From: Cydia pomonella
Lineage: Eukaryota; Arthropoda; Insecta; Lepidoptera; Tortricidae
Assembly: GCF_033807575.1 (NCBI RefSeq)
Contig: NC_084715.1
Span: forward strand, 12,015,349 to 12,079,348
DNA length: 64,000 nucleotides
Direction of reading: 5' to 3'
Shown piece by piece: positions 44,123-55,989 of the stretch; position 1 is the stretch's first letter; each line of letters opens with the position of its first letter. The position numbers were made by a program, and so were the translations under genes. The notes under the pieces are model-generated. The model made no database searches. It was not told the origin of the DNA and worked only from the letters and a program-made list of their open reading frames with translations.

Positions 44123-47100
44123 CAGACATCGCAGTTAATATGCGCAATATTGATTTTGTATCACTTGTTTGTAATGTTTGTATAATGTGGATTTTCTGTC
44201 ATATTGTTTTGATGAATAATCAAATTAAAATATAAACATTTCATTTGCTATTGGCGCCTCCTTTATTAAAAGCCTCATTTAGCATAATGGCGCTAATAAT
44301 GAAGCGTTAAGTATACGATTATTTATGCAAATTTGGAACAGGAAATGACTTCCAACACGTTTTAAGTAGTAAATCATCTCTCTAACGCGTTTTTAAGTAA
44401 GTTAATTAGGCAGGGTCACGGTCGAGCTCAGGTTTTGCGTCGCATCTCAATGAAATCGTGAGAATCGCACTCTGCTGCAGTCAAGTGTAGTGGAGAGCTC
44501 AATAAATATTGTAACTCCGTGAACAAACAATTTGATGAATTGTTAACACGTTTTAAAAACTTTTGTCGTCATTTGGAGGTCAAAAAACTCATTAGATCGA
44601 AAAATACTGAAAGCAAAAGTATATAATATATATTCAGCAAAGAAATTCAGTAGGTAGGTATTGAAAAATGCAAGCTTATGCTGTATCTATGACTTAATTT
44701 CTTTTTTTTTATAACAACGTGGAAATATATTAAATTATTATAATTTTATATTTACTGAGTTAGGTACTTGGTTATTTCTGTTGCAATTTACCTAAAAACT
44801 GTATTGTCGGTTGGTACAATCTCGTCTTCAAGGTTTTGTACTCATCTATTTTGAGATTGAACGTGGAAGTACACAATATTGCTCAATGAGTAACTTGAAC
44901 TACGGAAACAAAAAATTCTAAACTAAATGTCTTTATGACACGCAAGTCACATTTATTACCTACCTTTATAGTGTCGTCGTATTTCACAAGGTAATTTCGA
45001 GATACGCATGTTGTTCCCATTCCAACAGTATCGCAATTGCTGTTAGCACATATCGATTTGTTCCTATAAGTTCAGAGGTCGATGTTTCGGTCAGGTTCAT
45101 TGCATGCTATTACAAAGATACCTATCTCGTTTCTATGTCTATTATGACCACTGTCTGTCATTCTTTAACTGTAAATTTAACGGTTACAAATGTAATTAGA
45201 GACGACGACGGCGGCTCCTTTAAATAAAGTTACTCGGCATGTCAATGCACTTCATAGGAACCATTTCATTTCATTCATCCAAGTTGAAGTACTTGTTAGA
45301 ATGTAATCGTAAAATATCATATTGATCTCAATTGTCTTAGTAGGTGAGAGTGAGGTCAAAGGACGTCGAAAGTATCATTAAAAGCAAGTGGATACCTGCA
45401 GATTCTCAGAGCTGCACGTGGATATCTTCATTCACGACGCGTTTGTTCCGATGCATACTGATCATTACGGCGAGATAAGATTATAGGACATAACGACGGC
45501 ATGCCTCCTGGGTGGTCTGTGCCACGGTAATATCGCATGTAACCAGCTTTGTCTGACCCACCTGCCTCTCCCCTGCGATACTGTCATCGGCACCATCACA
45601 AAATATTTGAAGTATATATAGAGCTCTTGTTATCTGGTCGCATCGCACAATGTGATGCCGGCCTGCGACTCCAAACTGTCTCAGCGAAAGTGTGCGAACG
45701 TTCTGATGTCGTTGGCGAAATTTCTTGTAATTCATCAGAATATTTTTGCAATGTAATCAACCAGTGGGTGGGCACTATCTCCTTAATTCCTGTCATACAT
45801 TTTCAACGGCGTTTTATTATCGCTTTTATGATTGACCTGAACATGATCAGATGAAAGTTTTCTAATCGGTCAGCTGTAGAGTTCTCTGATTCGGGGTATC
45901 TGATTACTAAATTGGGCCAAGTGTTATATCAAATATCACCAATGAAATTGGATCTGATAAGTGTGTTGTGTTTGGGTTTCTGTACCACATACCTAACCAT
46001 TTGGTTGCATTATTAGCTCTTAGGCCACTTGACTAAGGAGCGTAATATTTTGCTTAATGCAAAGCTTAACTAAACAACACACCGTTTCACGTAATTGTTA
46101 TAATCAAGGCTTGTACATTTCATGCCGTTGACGGAAAAATGACGTCACGCTACATAGAGTATGATTCTAATTAGTATTTTCGCAATAAATGATCATTTGT
46201 CAACCTCTTTAGGTAACTGATACGTATAGATATTTGACAATCAGTACAGAAACGTCTAACTGCCTTTCATCTTATGGTCACAATTTTTGATTATTACCAG
46301 TATATTTTACGTTACAAGTATTTATTTTTCTACGCGTCAATGGGTAAGTTATCTAAATTTATAGTGTAGTAAAACAACTTATCGACGAAAGACGATTTAT
46401 CGAACACATACGCGACAATAGAATTTCAACTTTAGTATTTGGATTTAAGGTTCAAATTAGATTGCACTTTCAGGAAACTGGTGACTCGTCTTCAAATTAA
46501 TCATCAAAGCTGGATTAATTAATTGGAATATATATATAGGAACTAATTGTATACAAATTTTTACTTATTTTATCCATATTGTAGAAGAAAAAAACAGAAA
46601 TGAAAAAAAAAAACACATTTAACTACTTTTTGAACGGTCACTTGTTGATTTCCATATTCGTAGAATCTATAAAAAAGTACGTTGTTAATGCTGTACAAAT
46701 GTCTGTGTATACTTTCGCCTTGTCTAAGAAAACAATTACGTGTTAGGAAATAGGTCATTAACGTGGCCTTATCTTCTTTGTATTGTGGTGCAAAGCAAAC
46801 AAAAAATACCTGTGCAGGTAATGGTAGATAATCACCTAATTATTGTTGAAACCACATTTAACAACGAAAGTGTAGAAAGAGCCATTAGTAGGAATTGGAG
46901 TCATTAACAGAGGTTTTTTTTTTTAATTTCAAGCGAAATTAGGCTTCATTGCCATACTGATAAGAGTTAGGTTCAAAGTCTGAAAATCTAAATATACTTA
47001 TATTGATTGATACTGGCACGTGCTTCAATTATAGAACTATTATAAGAACTATATCGTATCTTTATCTTTGACCTGAATACAATATCTTTTCATCACACTT

Positions 47101-47486
47101 GCTCGAAAAAGATCTTATTTCATGCAGGTGTGCTGAACAAAGGCCTATTTTGTTCCCGCGGGAGTTATGGATTGTGAAAAAAAAAAGGTTAACTCCCTAG
47201 GGAGTTATAGCTTTTTTATTTATTATGTCACTTATTCATACAAACCCAGTAGATACAAATGAGTTTTACTTTTAAAATACTGACGTTTATAATTTAATAT
47301 TTTTGTTAATGTTTAAAATTATTTAATTTGATTAATTTAACAGCCGTTTAAAACATCGTGGCTGAATGCCGAATAGGTCTGTGCCTTCGATGCCTCACCT
47401 GCCAAGAAATTCCAAAATGACGGACGAATGTTTGATATGTCACCGTATTTAAGAATTATTTTTTTTTCATCGCAAGTGTGATGAAA
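44123..47486. other. 3.4 kb without a recognised gene
   Basis: Overlapping frames on both strands at 45481-45854 (101 codons plus, 84 and 66 minus) cover GC-richer sequence, with no domain, splice or poly(A) support. The remainder is AT-rich. Confidence 0.45.
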
Positions 47487-47618
47487 AACATTGTATGTAA
47501 CTCCGAGGGTAAGAATATTGCAAACTCGGGTCTTTAATTCTCTCCAGGCAGCGGCTGTCGGGAATTACCACCCTCGTATCCAAAATTTCATGTACCCCCC
47601 TCGTTGCACAATGTACTA
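47487..47618. repeat. Foldback repeat, about 132 bp
   Basis: ACATTGTATGTAACTCCGAG...CTCGGGTCTTTAATTC faces GGAATTACCACCCTCG...CCCCTCGTTGCACAATGT. The pairing is imperfect but continuous. Just upstream, CATCGCAAGTGTGATGAAAA belongs to the same repeat in other lepidopteran sequences (memory). Confidence 0.6.
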
Positions 47619-48110
47619 TTACCTACTTTCTACTACCATCCAAAACTCACAAGGTTGACAATTTATTAATATATTTTGTCTCTGTATAATTTTATTTTAG
47701 ATTTACTAATTTCGCGAAGACTATTTGTATGTATATTACCGTAAAACCACAAATAAATATTTATTATAAGTTATAACTATTGATAGTCCAATTATAAATA
47801 GGACAACTTTGGGCCCATGGCTAAGTCTACATATCTACATACCTACGTAAACCAATTTTCTTTTTAGTTTTGTCTGAGTTATTTCTCCCATATATCCCAA
47901 AGTAAATTCAGTAAAAAAAAAAGTTGAAACAAGTATCAAACCATAGATATTCCATGATCAGCAATGCATGCTTCGTTAGGTTGTCAGGTTGTCAATTACA
48001 CGTATATAAAGATATTCGATTTAGTTTTGAACCATAGTTAAGTGTTTTTTTACAGTAAGTTTAACATATCACATTTTTAAATATTTTGTTTCAGAGTTTT
48101 TTTGGATTAG
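47619..48110. other. No feature recognised
   Basis: AT-rich sequence. Confidence 0.4.
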
Positions 48111-48214
48111 TATACATTGTATCATTCATGAAGACGCGTGCGTATTGCCATGTTATTAAAGGTTAGATTTGATAAATACGAGTATGTACGTCATCGTGGA
48201 TGACACAAACTATA
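48111..48214. mobile_element. Short MITE, second copy of the 2.04-kb family
   Basis: TATACATTGTATCATTCATG and GTGGATGACACAAACTATA are imperfect inverted ends; the interior CATGTTATTAAAGGTTAGAT matches the interior at 2038-2142. Length 104 bp against 105 bp. Confidence 0.65.
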
Positions 48215-49300
48215 CGTACATATTTGTAATCCGTCAGACTATGAAAATATATATGTAACCTTTTGCCTTCTAATTTTCTTTGAAGCAGTTGTTGACAGTA
48301 CCAAGGGCCCAAACCAGGTTATCATTCACTTATTATCCCCTCCGTCTGGACATTATCCGCTTATATCTTATCAGTACCTGTTTGCAACCTGCTTGCGAAA
48401 CTAATGGATAGTCCGTGAGACTAACTTTCGTTTACGTACGTTGTCGGGTCGCCGTTTAAATCATTTAGGTCAAACAGGTTTCGAGTTTCCTCAGCTAAGC
48501 GATATCTTAATTCATTTTATGGGTATCTATAGTACAAGTAGGTCTAATCTGTAAATAATACTTGACATATTGGTATTAGATTAAAAACCCAAATGATGAC
48601 TAGTTTTCAAGAAGAAGAATGAGCGCGGTGTATTGAATTGATATTGTTGGACTAATTTACGTTTACGCTTGGATTAGAGCTGATGTATCTTTCCGTTCGA
48701 GAACGTTCTGCTTATTTTAAGATATTTTGCTTCCCGAACTATTTATAAATTGACGTGCAATAAAATCCCTTTAAATGGAAACTTACTTTTAATTTTCATT
48801 GCTACAAAGCAAGTATAGTCCGGGAAGCGGATGCGTTCGTGAGGTTATATAATTATAATATTTTGTGTCAATAGCTAGGTCTCTGTATTTTTAGCTATAT
48901 TTTATTTTGTATAGAATATACCACCATGTTTCCAAGACACGTTCTTACTTCTTTAAATCTAAAGTTCTATTTTGATAAATCTACATGTCACAATGCAATA
49001 TCTATTATAACACAGCGCTTGTAATGGCTGCTGTAACACCGGTGTTTTATTACCAAAACCTCGCAATAATGATGTTTACTTCATAGCTCAGTGCAATGCC
49101 AGTAACACCTTCCCACTTCACACATATCTATTACCTACTAGATAGAGCATTCATGGCGATTCGATCATTAGACAGAAGTGCGCCCACGTATGGCGCAGCA
49201 AATTCAGATGGCCAACTGATAAATTCAGATATTGTGTACTGTATGGCACCTGAAATTATTGAGTGACTATGGATTCAGGATTCGGTTCTCAATTTTTGAA
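48215..49300. other. 1.1 kb without a recognised gene
   Basis: No long frames or repeats recognised. Confidence 0.45.
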
Positions 49301-49434
49301 ATAATACCTCTTGTATGTTGTGCGTTATTCGCGTGCGTCAGTTTGGTTTACGGATACTCAAACGTATATATTACTTAACGTATACGTTACTGGGTATCCG
49401 CAAACCAAACTGACGACCGACCAGGTATTACTTT
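49301..49434. repeat. Inverted-repeat element with 22-bp stem
   Basis: CGTCAGTTTGGTTTACGGAT+AC (49336-49357) pairs with 49394-49415 with one mismatch. AACGTATA motifs inside and AATACCT/AGGTATT outside extend the symmetry. A third CGTCAGTTTGGTT lies at 49491-49503. Probably a MITE; the 64-codon frame through it is incidental. Confidence 0.65.
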
Positions 49435-49516
49435 TTAATCTTGTTACGGCTATGACTATGAAGGAAAAGTTTTATATTTTACTTACCTGTCGTCAGTTTG
49501 GTTAGGTAAAATAGGT

Positions 49517-50095
49517 GCTTGGATGGACATGAAAAATATAAATAAAACATTTTCAAGGATATGCATGGGTATAAAATGAGTTAAAAAGTATAAAATGATA
49601 CAAAAGGCAATTAAATATTACTGATCCAGGAGAGCTAAATTTACTAATATGCGTGGTTAGCCTTTATATTAAAATTATTAAGTATAATATTTAAAACCAT
49701 TTTTTAAAGAATGGAACCTAGATGGTTCCATTTATTAGTCCTGGTAAGCAGCGTCTTTATTGTAAATTTCCTCGAAATCAGTTGTTAGTGTCAGGTACCC
49801 AAACAAATAACAAATACTATTAGTGTACCTATCGTGTATAAATATACGCGTTATCTAGAAGAGGTAATCTTTATACCTAGTATACCCACCTCTTATTGTA
49901 AATGTTTTTGAGCGGTAGTTTTATCTATTTATAGTATAGTTCATTCAGTGTCTAATGTCAACATTTAATTATTATTTCTTATGTATTTACATGTATAAGT
50001 ACTTCACCTAGTTAGTTATGCTGGGCATTTATCGCAACTCGACAACCATTGTGCCTATTTTGCGTGAAAACGAGGTAGCACTACTTTAGCCACCC
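49517..50095. other. No feature recognised
   Basis: AT-rich; only short frames. Confidence 0.4.
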
Positions 50096-50098
50096 CAG

Positions 50099-50346
50099 CT
50101 ACTCCACGAAACCTAGCAGTGTCTTGAGGTTGCTAACTGGCCTAACTGCGTCCTTTAGGGTGCATTGAGTCCCTAGGTATTTGTTCCTGTATACTTCTAC
50201 CTGTGTACAATCTAGGAGAATATGTTTCGCTGATTCCTCTTTTTCCATGCACGCTCTGCACATGGGGCTGTCCGTTTTACCCATATTATGTATATGTTTG
50301 TTTAATGTGTTATGTCCACTAATTAATCCTACTATTTTATAAGTAC
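50099..50346 (-). pseudogene. LINE C-terminal zinc-knuckle fragment
   Basis: In one open minus-strand frame the sequence reads YKIVGLISGHNTLNKHIHNM, then GKTDSPMCRACMEKEESAKH, then ILLDC, and ends LGFVE and a stop. The motif C-x2-C-x8-H-x4-C after a G-H-...-L-x-x-H-x-H-x-M-G segment is characteristic of the C-terminal end of Jockey/R1/I-type LINE proteins, downstream of the RT (or RNase H). Upstream it is cut exactly at the tail of another LINE. Confidence 0.75.
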
Positions 50347-50515
50347 TTAAGTAAGTAAGTAAATATTCTTTATTGCACCAACAATAAAATTATATGTAAA
50401 ACTGTAAAACTACAAATAATTTTAAAAGAAAATAGAACCAGGTAACAACAGGCGGTCTTATCGCTAAAAATCGATCTCTTCCAGACAACCTTTAGGTGGC
50501 AGGAAATGTAGAACT
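50347..50515 (-). mobile_element. LINE 3' untranslated end with (ACTT)n tail
   Basis: On the minus strand: AAAGGTTGTCTGGAAGAGAT, AGCGATAAGACCGCCTG, GTTACCTGG, then GTGCAATAAAG and an ACTT tandem tail ending at the start of the fragment at 50099-50346. The motif GAAGAGATCG...TAGCGATAAG is a common lepidopteran LINE 3' signature (memory); a diverged version is at 55990-56050. Confidence 0.75.
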
Positions 50516-50766
50516 CATACAAAAGTCAACAGGTAGTGTAAGGAGCTAAATATGGAGACTATTAAATACAAACACACATGCTACATACTACTTATATACT
50601 TATTAAGTATAAATATTTAGGTAATAATATAAAATAGAAATATTTAAGATTTGATTGCAAAAATTACTAGTGCGCTGTGCTGGAAAAATATCATTAGTTA
50701 AAATAGAAAAAAATATTGTATATATTTTCCCTGTCCACATAGGCCACTGTTTCAACACTTTGGATA

Positions 50767-50855
50767 AAAGTAGACTGGTAGAGACGTCCTTATAGTATTA
50801 AGTCCCGTATGTTGTACGATAATGTTATGTTTCGTGCAATAAAGATCAACTCAAT
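50767..50855 (+). mobile_element. LINE 3' untranslated end
   Basis: GTAGACTGGTAGAGACGTCC, TATTAAGTCCCGTATGTTGT and GTGCAATAAAG parallel the motif on the minus strand at 41-145. There is no clear tandem tail beyond AATAAAG. It lies close to, and in opposite orientation to, the two LINE fragments before it. Confidence 0.6.
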
Positions 50856-52211
50856 AGTATTGTAACATTACCGTACTTACGTTTTTATAGTTGCATTATA
50901 ACGATATGGTTTTCATCTCTCCAATGCTCATTCGCTCACCACGAATAACAACGTAGTACCATATCAAGTAGTATTAATCAAGAGTAGGTAACTAAAACAT
51001 GTAGTTAAGACTATAGTTAAATGAAATGAAATAATCCATTCATGAATGTTGAAGGCTGTTGATTGAAAAACATGGATTACAGCAAAAATATGCAACGTCA
51101 TCGTAATCTTGCTTTATGCTCACACTAGAAGTAATATAATAAAAATATATGTTCTAATTATAATCATGACTATAACGAATCACGTTTTCTTTTGTATTCA
51201 AAATCAAAATATAATGGAGTTAAAGCCAAAGCCTTACTCGAGGTGTGTGGCCACTGTCCGTTCGCGAACAGGTTTCTGTGCTCTTGGAACTATAAAAAAG
51301 CATTCAAAATTTCTGTAGTATAACATGGTTGGAGGTAATGCTACGATATCTTGAACATTCGACGTTTTTGTTTTAACGTTGTGTTTTAACGCAGCTCGTA
51401 CTCAACGGCGCTTTTTCTTAAATAGCCCAATTCAAATCTTACCTTCTGATGTGTAAGATACAATGGGGGTGTGTTAAACCCTTTCCGGCGCGAATAAAAG
51501 ATGCGTCCAGTACAACTGGGCTTTCAAAATAACTCATAGCTGTTACTTATCTAGAGATCTCAATATATTGAGTCACTTGAAGACTCAACTCGTTCCTACT
51601 TGCATGCATTGAGAATACACAGCTAGAAGATTCGCTAAATGACTTATACATGGTTGATTTTATAAGGGACATGTAACCGTACATTTTGGAATGATGATTG
51701 CGATGTCATGGCGCAAGGTATGTTGGTAACGACATAATCTGCAACAACATTTATTATGTTACACGTAGCATTAACAGATGTTTTCGGTCAGATAAGCTCT
51801 GCTGTGTTAATCGTTCATCCTTGTAACAAAATGTTTCATTGGGAACATAAACTCACAGCAATTTTGATTCTAGAGTTAATACAATTAGCAGCAGAAGATC
51901 CGGATATGCTCTTATCTCTTAATAAAATTGTGTCCAGATCACATGATCTCAACTGTCACCTGTATATCTGGCCTACTTATAGTTACTTCTACTGCTGACT
52001 GTACAGTACAGGCTCTCTGAAGATCAAATCTTGTACCTTGTCTAAAATATGTAATGGACTATTAAAAAAGCTAGGCTTAGGTCTTAGGTCTTTAGGTACT
52101 TACGTAGTTTGACTTACTTATATCAATAATGTATTCGGTCGGCTGTATTACACAATTTACAGAAAGATACATTGTACTTTCAAGTTACATTAGAGCTAGA
52201 AATAAAAATAT
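50856..52211. other. 1.4 kb without a recognised gene
   Basis: An 80-codon plus-strand frame at 51756-51998 (MLHVALTDVFGQISSAVLIV at its start) has a gene-like look in its middle but no splice sites or family match that I can name. It is left uncalled. Confidence 0.4.
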
Positions 52212-52217
52212 TTTTAT
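52212..52217 (-). terminator. Poly(A) signal AATAAA
   Basis: AATAAA on the minus strand about 160 nt beyond the TGA of the exon at 52376-52581, in an AT-rich context that suits an insect 3' untranslated region. Confidence 0.5.
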
Positions 52218-52375
52218 TCATTAACACAAACTTAAAGCTTTATACTATTATTCGTTATATTATTTACAAGTATATTTCATTTAACTCTCTAAACACCTTT
52301 AAAATGTAAGTCTTAAGTCCCTGTAAATATATTTTGCTGTGAAAATTAACCAATGTATATTCTAAGAGCCATCCT

Positions 52376-52581
52376 TCATTTGCTTTCCCACAAGTTCCTC
52401 ATTCGAAGCGGGCGCTCAAGTCGAGAGTGACAGGCCATTCTGTGTAAAATCTCCGTCAATGCATCAACACTGCGAATGGCAAGGGTACTCGATCTCTGCT
52501 TCAGGCCCTGTGTTACAAAACTTGCCATTGGATATGTGACTCGGGCGAAACACTGTAGCATGACCTCGAGGTCTGTGAAAT
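52376..52581 (-). CDS. Likely terminal coding exon, unknown gene
   Basis: Minus strand: acceptor ATTACACATAG, then two bases of a split codon, then 67 codons ending in TGA. The product reads FTDLEVMLQCFARVTYPMAS, FVTQGLKQRSSTLAIRSVDA, LTEILHRMACHSRLERPLRM, RNLWESK. It looks helical with alternating hydrophobic and charged residues, has no signal peptide and no clear membrane segment. G+C is near 50 percent in a region well below 40, and third positions favour G/C. An AATAAA follows at a normal distance. The gene would extend to higher coordinates on this strand, but I could not identify its other exons. I do not recognise the family. Confidence 0.5.
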
Positions 52582-53460
52582 CTATGTGTAATCAGAGAAT
52601 GCACTTACATTGGTCCATCTGGACTGATGACGCTAGGTGAGCGATTGGTATGACAATCCTGGATTATAATTTTCGCCGTTTGCTGACCGGAGACGACCTT
52701 TTGTTTCTGATATTCCAGTATAAGTTAACCTCCGTTTACGTATAGTTGTTGCTAATCTTTACGTCACAGATATACGGAATTACTTTATATTGCAGTTAGC
52801 TGCTTGCGCTTGGTGAGTGTTGGGAGTAGGGCCTGCCTACAATAATACTTAAAGAATGACGTTCCCGGCCCTGTAGTCTATCCCATGGTCACGCAGGCCG
52901 GCGCGAGATGTAAGTGGTAGCGTGGGCGGGTTCTACCACCGTGCTATTCGACTTTTTTTTTATGGCAGCGGTCATACGAACGCTTGACTCAAGAGTAACG
53001 ATATCACCGGTGAAAAATAAAATTTGCTATTCGAAACTTATGTGGATAGGTATGTATTTATGCCATAACGATACGAGTAACTATGGTCCTATGTCACGAG
53101 CTGTCAAAAAGTAATGTGCAATTGTGCCCGTAGTATGTTGGGTATCGTTAGAATGGAAGCGTGACCCGTTGTCCTTCGTCTAACAAGAACTCAGTCGTCA
53201 TTTACTTTCCATTCAAGCGTTTCATTCATATCTGTGGTTTAATATTTTGGACTGCTATTATACGAGTAGGTGTTATCTCTATGATCACGAACTCTTTAGA
53301 CAACCAGACATTTTTTTATTATTCAAACATCCACGCAATGTTTGAAGAATAAAAAAATGTCTGGTGGTAAAATTATGTACACCCAATTGCAAAAATACAT
53401 ACTTGCCCACTTTGAGAAAGGGATTCATTTATAAAATGGGTATGTAATTTTGCCCCTCGC
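52582..53460. other. Upstream of exon; no other exon recognised
   Basis: A donor-like AAT|GTAAGTGC on the minus strand is only about 30 bp before the acceptor, too close to be its partner. GC-richer sequence near 52860-52950 contains a small GGTAG...CTACC hairpin. Near 53310-53363 the plus strand has CAGACATTTTTTTATT and its inverse AATAAAAAAATGTCTG. Confidence 0.35.
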
Positions 53461-53600
53461 TGTACAGTCACGTCTGAAAACATCGACACAACCGAAGTGG
53501 CAAAAATATGTATACACGACCTTATGGCCCATATATTAGGGTAGTGTATACATATTTTTGGCACTTTGTCCATATCGATATTTTAAGACGTGACCGTACA
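53461..53600. mobile_element. MITE F, copy 2
   Basis: TGTACAGTCACGTCTGAAAA at the left is mirrored by TTTTAAGACGTGACCGTACA at the right. Inside, AAGTGGCAAAAATATGTATA faces GTATACATATTTTTGGCACT. The element is 140 bp and essentially all palindromic. The frame MDKVPKICIHYPNIWAIRSC on the minus strand parallels a frame in copy 1; it reflects shared repeat sequence. Confidence 0.75.
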
Positions 53601-53884
53601 TGAAGTTGTAGTGTTGGTAAAAACTTAATTATCTTTCAAATTAGAGTTCTCCTAAAGTAATTTAGGAGGAGAACTAAACACTTTAAGTGTTCTAAAATTC
53701 TATGAAGATTAAGATCTTCTGTTGCAGCTACATTGGCTAGTTAAAATCCTCTTTAGATTTTTTTGTGATTATGTAACGTTTTAAGTGTGTTTGGATTAAA
53801 TTAAAAACTTAGTAAATCGTAATGTTTCAAAAATACTTCTAATTTCATTCTAGACTTTCATAGGGTTAGAGAAACTGAGCTGCT
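53601..53884. other. Short hairpin only
   Basis: AGTTCTCCTAAA and TTTAGGAGGAGAACT face each other near 53646-53675; nothing else recognised. Confidence 0.5.
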
Positions 53885-54002
53885 GAATTTAGTTTCAGTA
53901 CCATTCAGTAACTTGTCACAGTGACAATAGTATGAGGTCCCTAGCGACTTCCATAGGGATTGTCACTGTGACTAGGTACAAAATGGAACTAGAATTAAAT
54001 TC
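53885..54002. repeat. Inverted repeat with perfect 14-bp core
   Basis: GTCACAGTGACAAT (53915-53928) is exactly inverted at 53959-53972. Outside it GAATTTAGTTTCAGTACCAT faces ATGGAACTAGAATTAAATTC with mismatches, giving arms of about 45 bp. GTCACAGTGAC is itself palindromic. Probably a MITE. Confidence 0.6.
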
Positions 54003-54866
54003 TTTGACTATACCATTTCTTACAAACTGCATTGATTTATGAGCACTAGCTAGCTTACTCATTATTGCCAAGATTCAATGTAAAGTGTTTATGTTTACTG
54101 AACCATAACTGATTACGGTGATGGTATTGCTAGCAAAAAGTGTTCTTGATTTCTTGTTTGAATAAGCAGTGGGAAAAATTCCATCGTTAGCGATTAACAG
54201 TACGGTTCAGTGATTCATTGAATTCCTTCAATCTTTAATAATAATAAGGTAACAATCTGCAAAAGTACCTCCTTTTTCTTCGTTGGCAATCCTATCATCT
54301 CAAATTAAATAATTTATATTTCAATGTCTAACTTCACAGTGCAAAATATTTAGGGACAAAATAATAGAAATATGATTGATTGGAGTTCTCAAGTACTGTT
54401 TTTTTTTCTTGCGTCAACCATGGTCTCTTTGAACCGTTTGAAAACGCCATTGCTGATCACTGTCAAAATACATGGCAAATAATTTATGTCTAACAGTGAA
54501 CATTATCTGATAACATCATAGGCCGATATTTAGAGCGTAACTGTTAAAGCAACAACAGACATCGCGTCCTATAAAAGCATTTAAAATGTAAAACCTTAGA
54601 ATGCGAAGATGTGCAGTGCAATCAAAATCAAAAGCAGAAGCCGATGAGAATCTTAAGTAGAATCTTAACTTTTAGTAGTTAAGTTTCGCCGTCTGTAAAG
54701 TGAAAAGCTACACGTGTGCTGTGTTGTCGTACTCCATGATTATTGATTATGTTGTCAAATAACTTAATTATGTCATCGGCGTGCCAAAATCCGCTTAATA
54801 GTTTCCCGTCGCATATGTTCACAGTATTAAATGGTTACATCTATTATCCCATTTTCCCGTGTGCAG
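54003..54866. other. No feature recognised
   Basis: AT-rich sequence without long frames. Confidence 0.4.
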
Positions 54867-54900
54867 CCAACGGTTTTGTGGCACACGCAAAACTCATCAG
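54867..54900 (+). CDS. Possible 34-nt microexon (weak)
   Basis: A strong pyrimidine-rich acceptor (CCCATTTTCCCGTGTGCAG) and a good donor (CAG|GTAGGC) enclose 34 nt. All three frames are open; one reads ANGFVAHAKLI. Microexons of this size exist in insects, but the coding content is too small to test by eye. The adjacent CG-rich block may instead mark a promoter, in which case the splice-like signals are incidental. Confidence 0.2.
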
Positions 54901-54904
54901 GTAG

Positions 54905-54975
54905 GCAGCCGTGCTCTTGACCCCGCTGACTCACGCCACGCCGCGCCGCGCGCCGGGCCCCGTGCGCATGTGGGA
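54905..54975. promoter_or_regulatory. CG-rich block
   Basis: ACGCCACGCCGCGCCGCGCG and neighbouring sequence form the most CG-dense block in the window. Not seen as a repeat. It includes TGACTCA-like (AP-1-type) sequence at about 54929. Function is unproven. Confidence 0.25.
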
Positions 54976-55387
54976 AACGTTTGGAACAACCGACATTCCG
55001 AAATTGAATTTTGAAAAATGTGACTTTAAAACGTTAGATTGCAATTTTTCTAACGTCAAAAGTAGTGGCAATTAACTTTTTCTCAAATTTGTAATGAAAT
55101 ATTGACATGACTTACTTCAAATTAGATCCGGAAATACTACAGTATATCAGGTGCGATGAGTGAAGATGATATGTAAAGGAATTTCATACAGCCATACACC
55201 TAGGCCTGTAAGGCAACCTTCTTTTGTTTTTAAACGTCAAATTATGCCAAGTCTTGCCATTCAACCATAAAAACCTATAAGCAAAGTTCTGCCATCGTGC
55301 TTTTTTTTTGTATTTTTTGTGTTTTTTTTTCCTTTTCGTAACAAAACAAAAACTTAGTTTGTGAATATTATTTCATGAGCTCCTAAA
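54976..55387. other. No feature recognised
   Basis: AT-rich sequence, T-runs near 55303-55331. Confidence 0.4.
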
Positions 55388-55529
55388 GGGGAACGAAAAT
55401 TTGATTATTTTTACGGTACGACGCATGGTTTAGGAGATACGTTTTTTTTCAGACATGCAGAAATCTTTATAGGACTGTATCTCCTAAACCGTGCGTCGTA
55501 GCGCAAAAGTAATCAAATTTTCGTTCCCC
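55388..55529. repeat. Long inverted repeat J, about 54-bp arms
   Basis: GGGGAACGAAAATTTGATTA and GGTTTAGGAGATAC at the left are mirrored by GTATCTCCTAAACC and TAATCAAATTTTCGTTCCCC at the right, with one small indel. The loop is about 35 nt. A diverged third copy of the arm (GCGCCAAAATAATCACATTT TTGTTCCC) follows at about 55595-55622. Confidence 0.8.
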
Positions 55530-55622
55530 ATTTAACAACCCCAAAGTAATAATAAAAAAACAAAATAGCGTAATGGCGTGCCGTGCGCCTTAGCGCCAAA
55601 ATAATCACATTTTTGTTCCCAT

Positions 55623-55989
55623 TCAATACCCGACGTACTAAATAGCCTATCCCATTAGGACATAAATCAATCATCATCATCATCATCCAATTTTTTTTTT
55701 ATCATTTCATTGTATGTTTGAGGAAAGCACTATACAAATCTCGGCGAGAAACGGGGTTGCCGGCCGCCTATCCCTATGACACTTCCGCATTTCGTTCTGT
55801 CATGGTCGACGCAGAGTTTATAAGATGATAAAGATAAAAAAATCATAAAAGATACAAGAAAAATGTGTAAAAAACCAAAACCAATTGAATCAAGTTGAAT
55901 TAAAGTAAGATCCAGATTATAAAAGTTTACTTCCTTACCACACACTTCTGGTGCAAATAAATATTCTAAAGCCATGATACATTAAGGTA
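55623..55989. other. Noncoding stretch with (TCA)n
   Basis: A short ATC/TCA trinucleotide run at about 55668-55687. The 81-codon minus frame at 55730-55975 has a hydrophobic part but no recognisable motif. Confidence 0.4.

Noticed and set aside
43993..44235. 80-codon frame with SSGPQAPMSRGKGRDNARNK
   Set aside because: Translation of the SINE 3' body.
45481..45854. Overlapping frames of 101 (+) and 84 (-) codons
   Set aside because: Mutually overlapping on opposite strands over a GC-richer patch, without motif or splice evidence to choose either.
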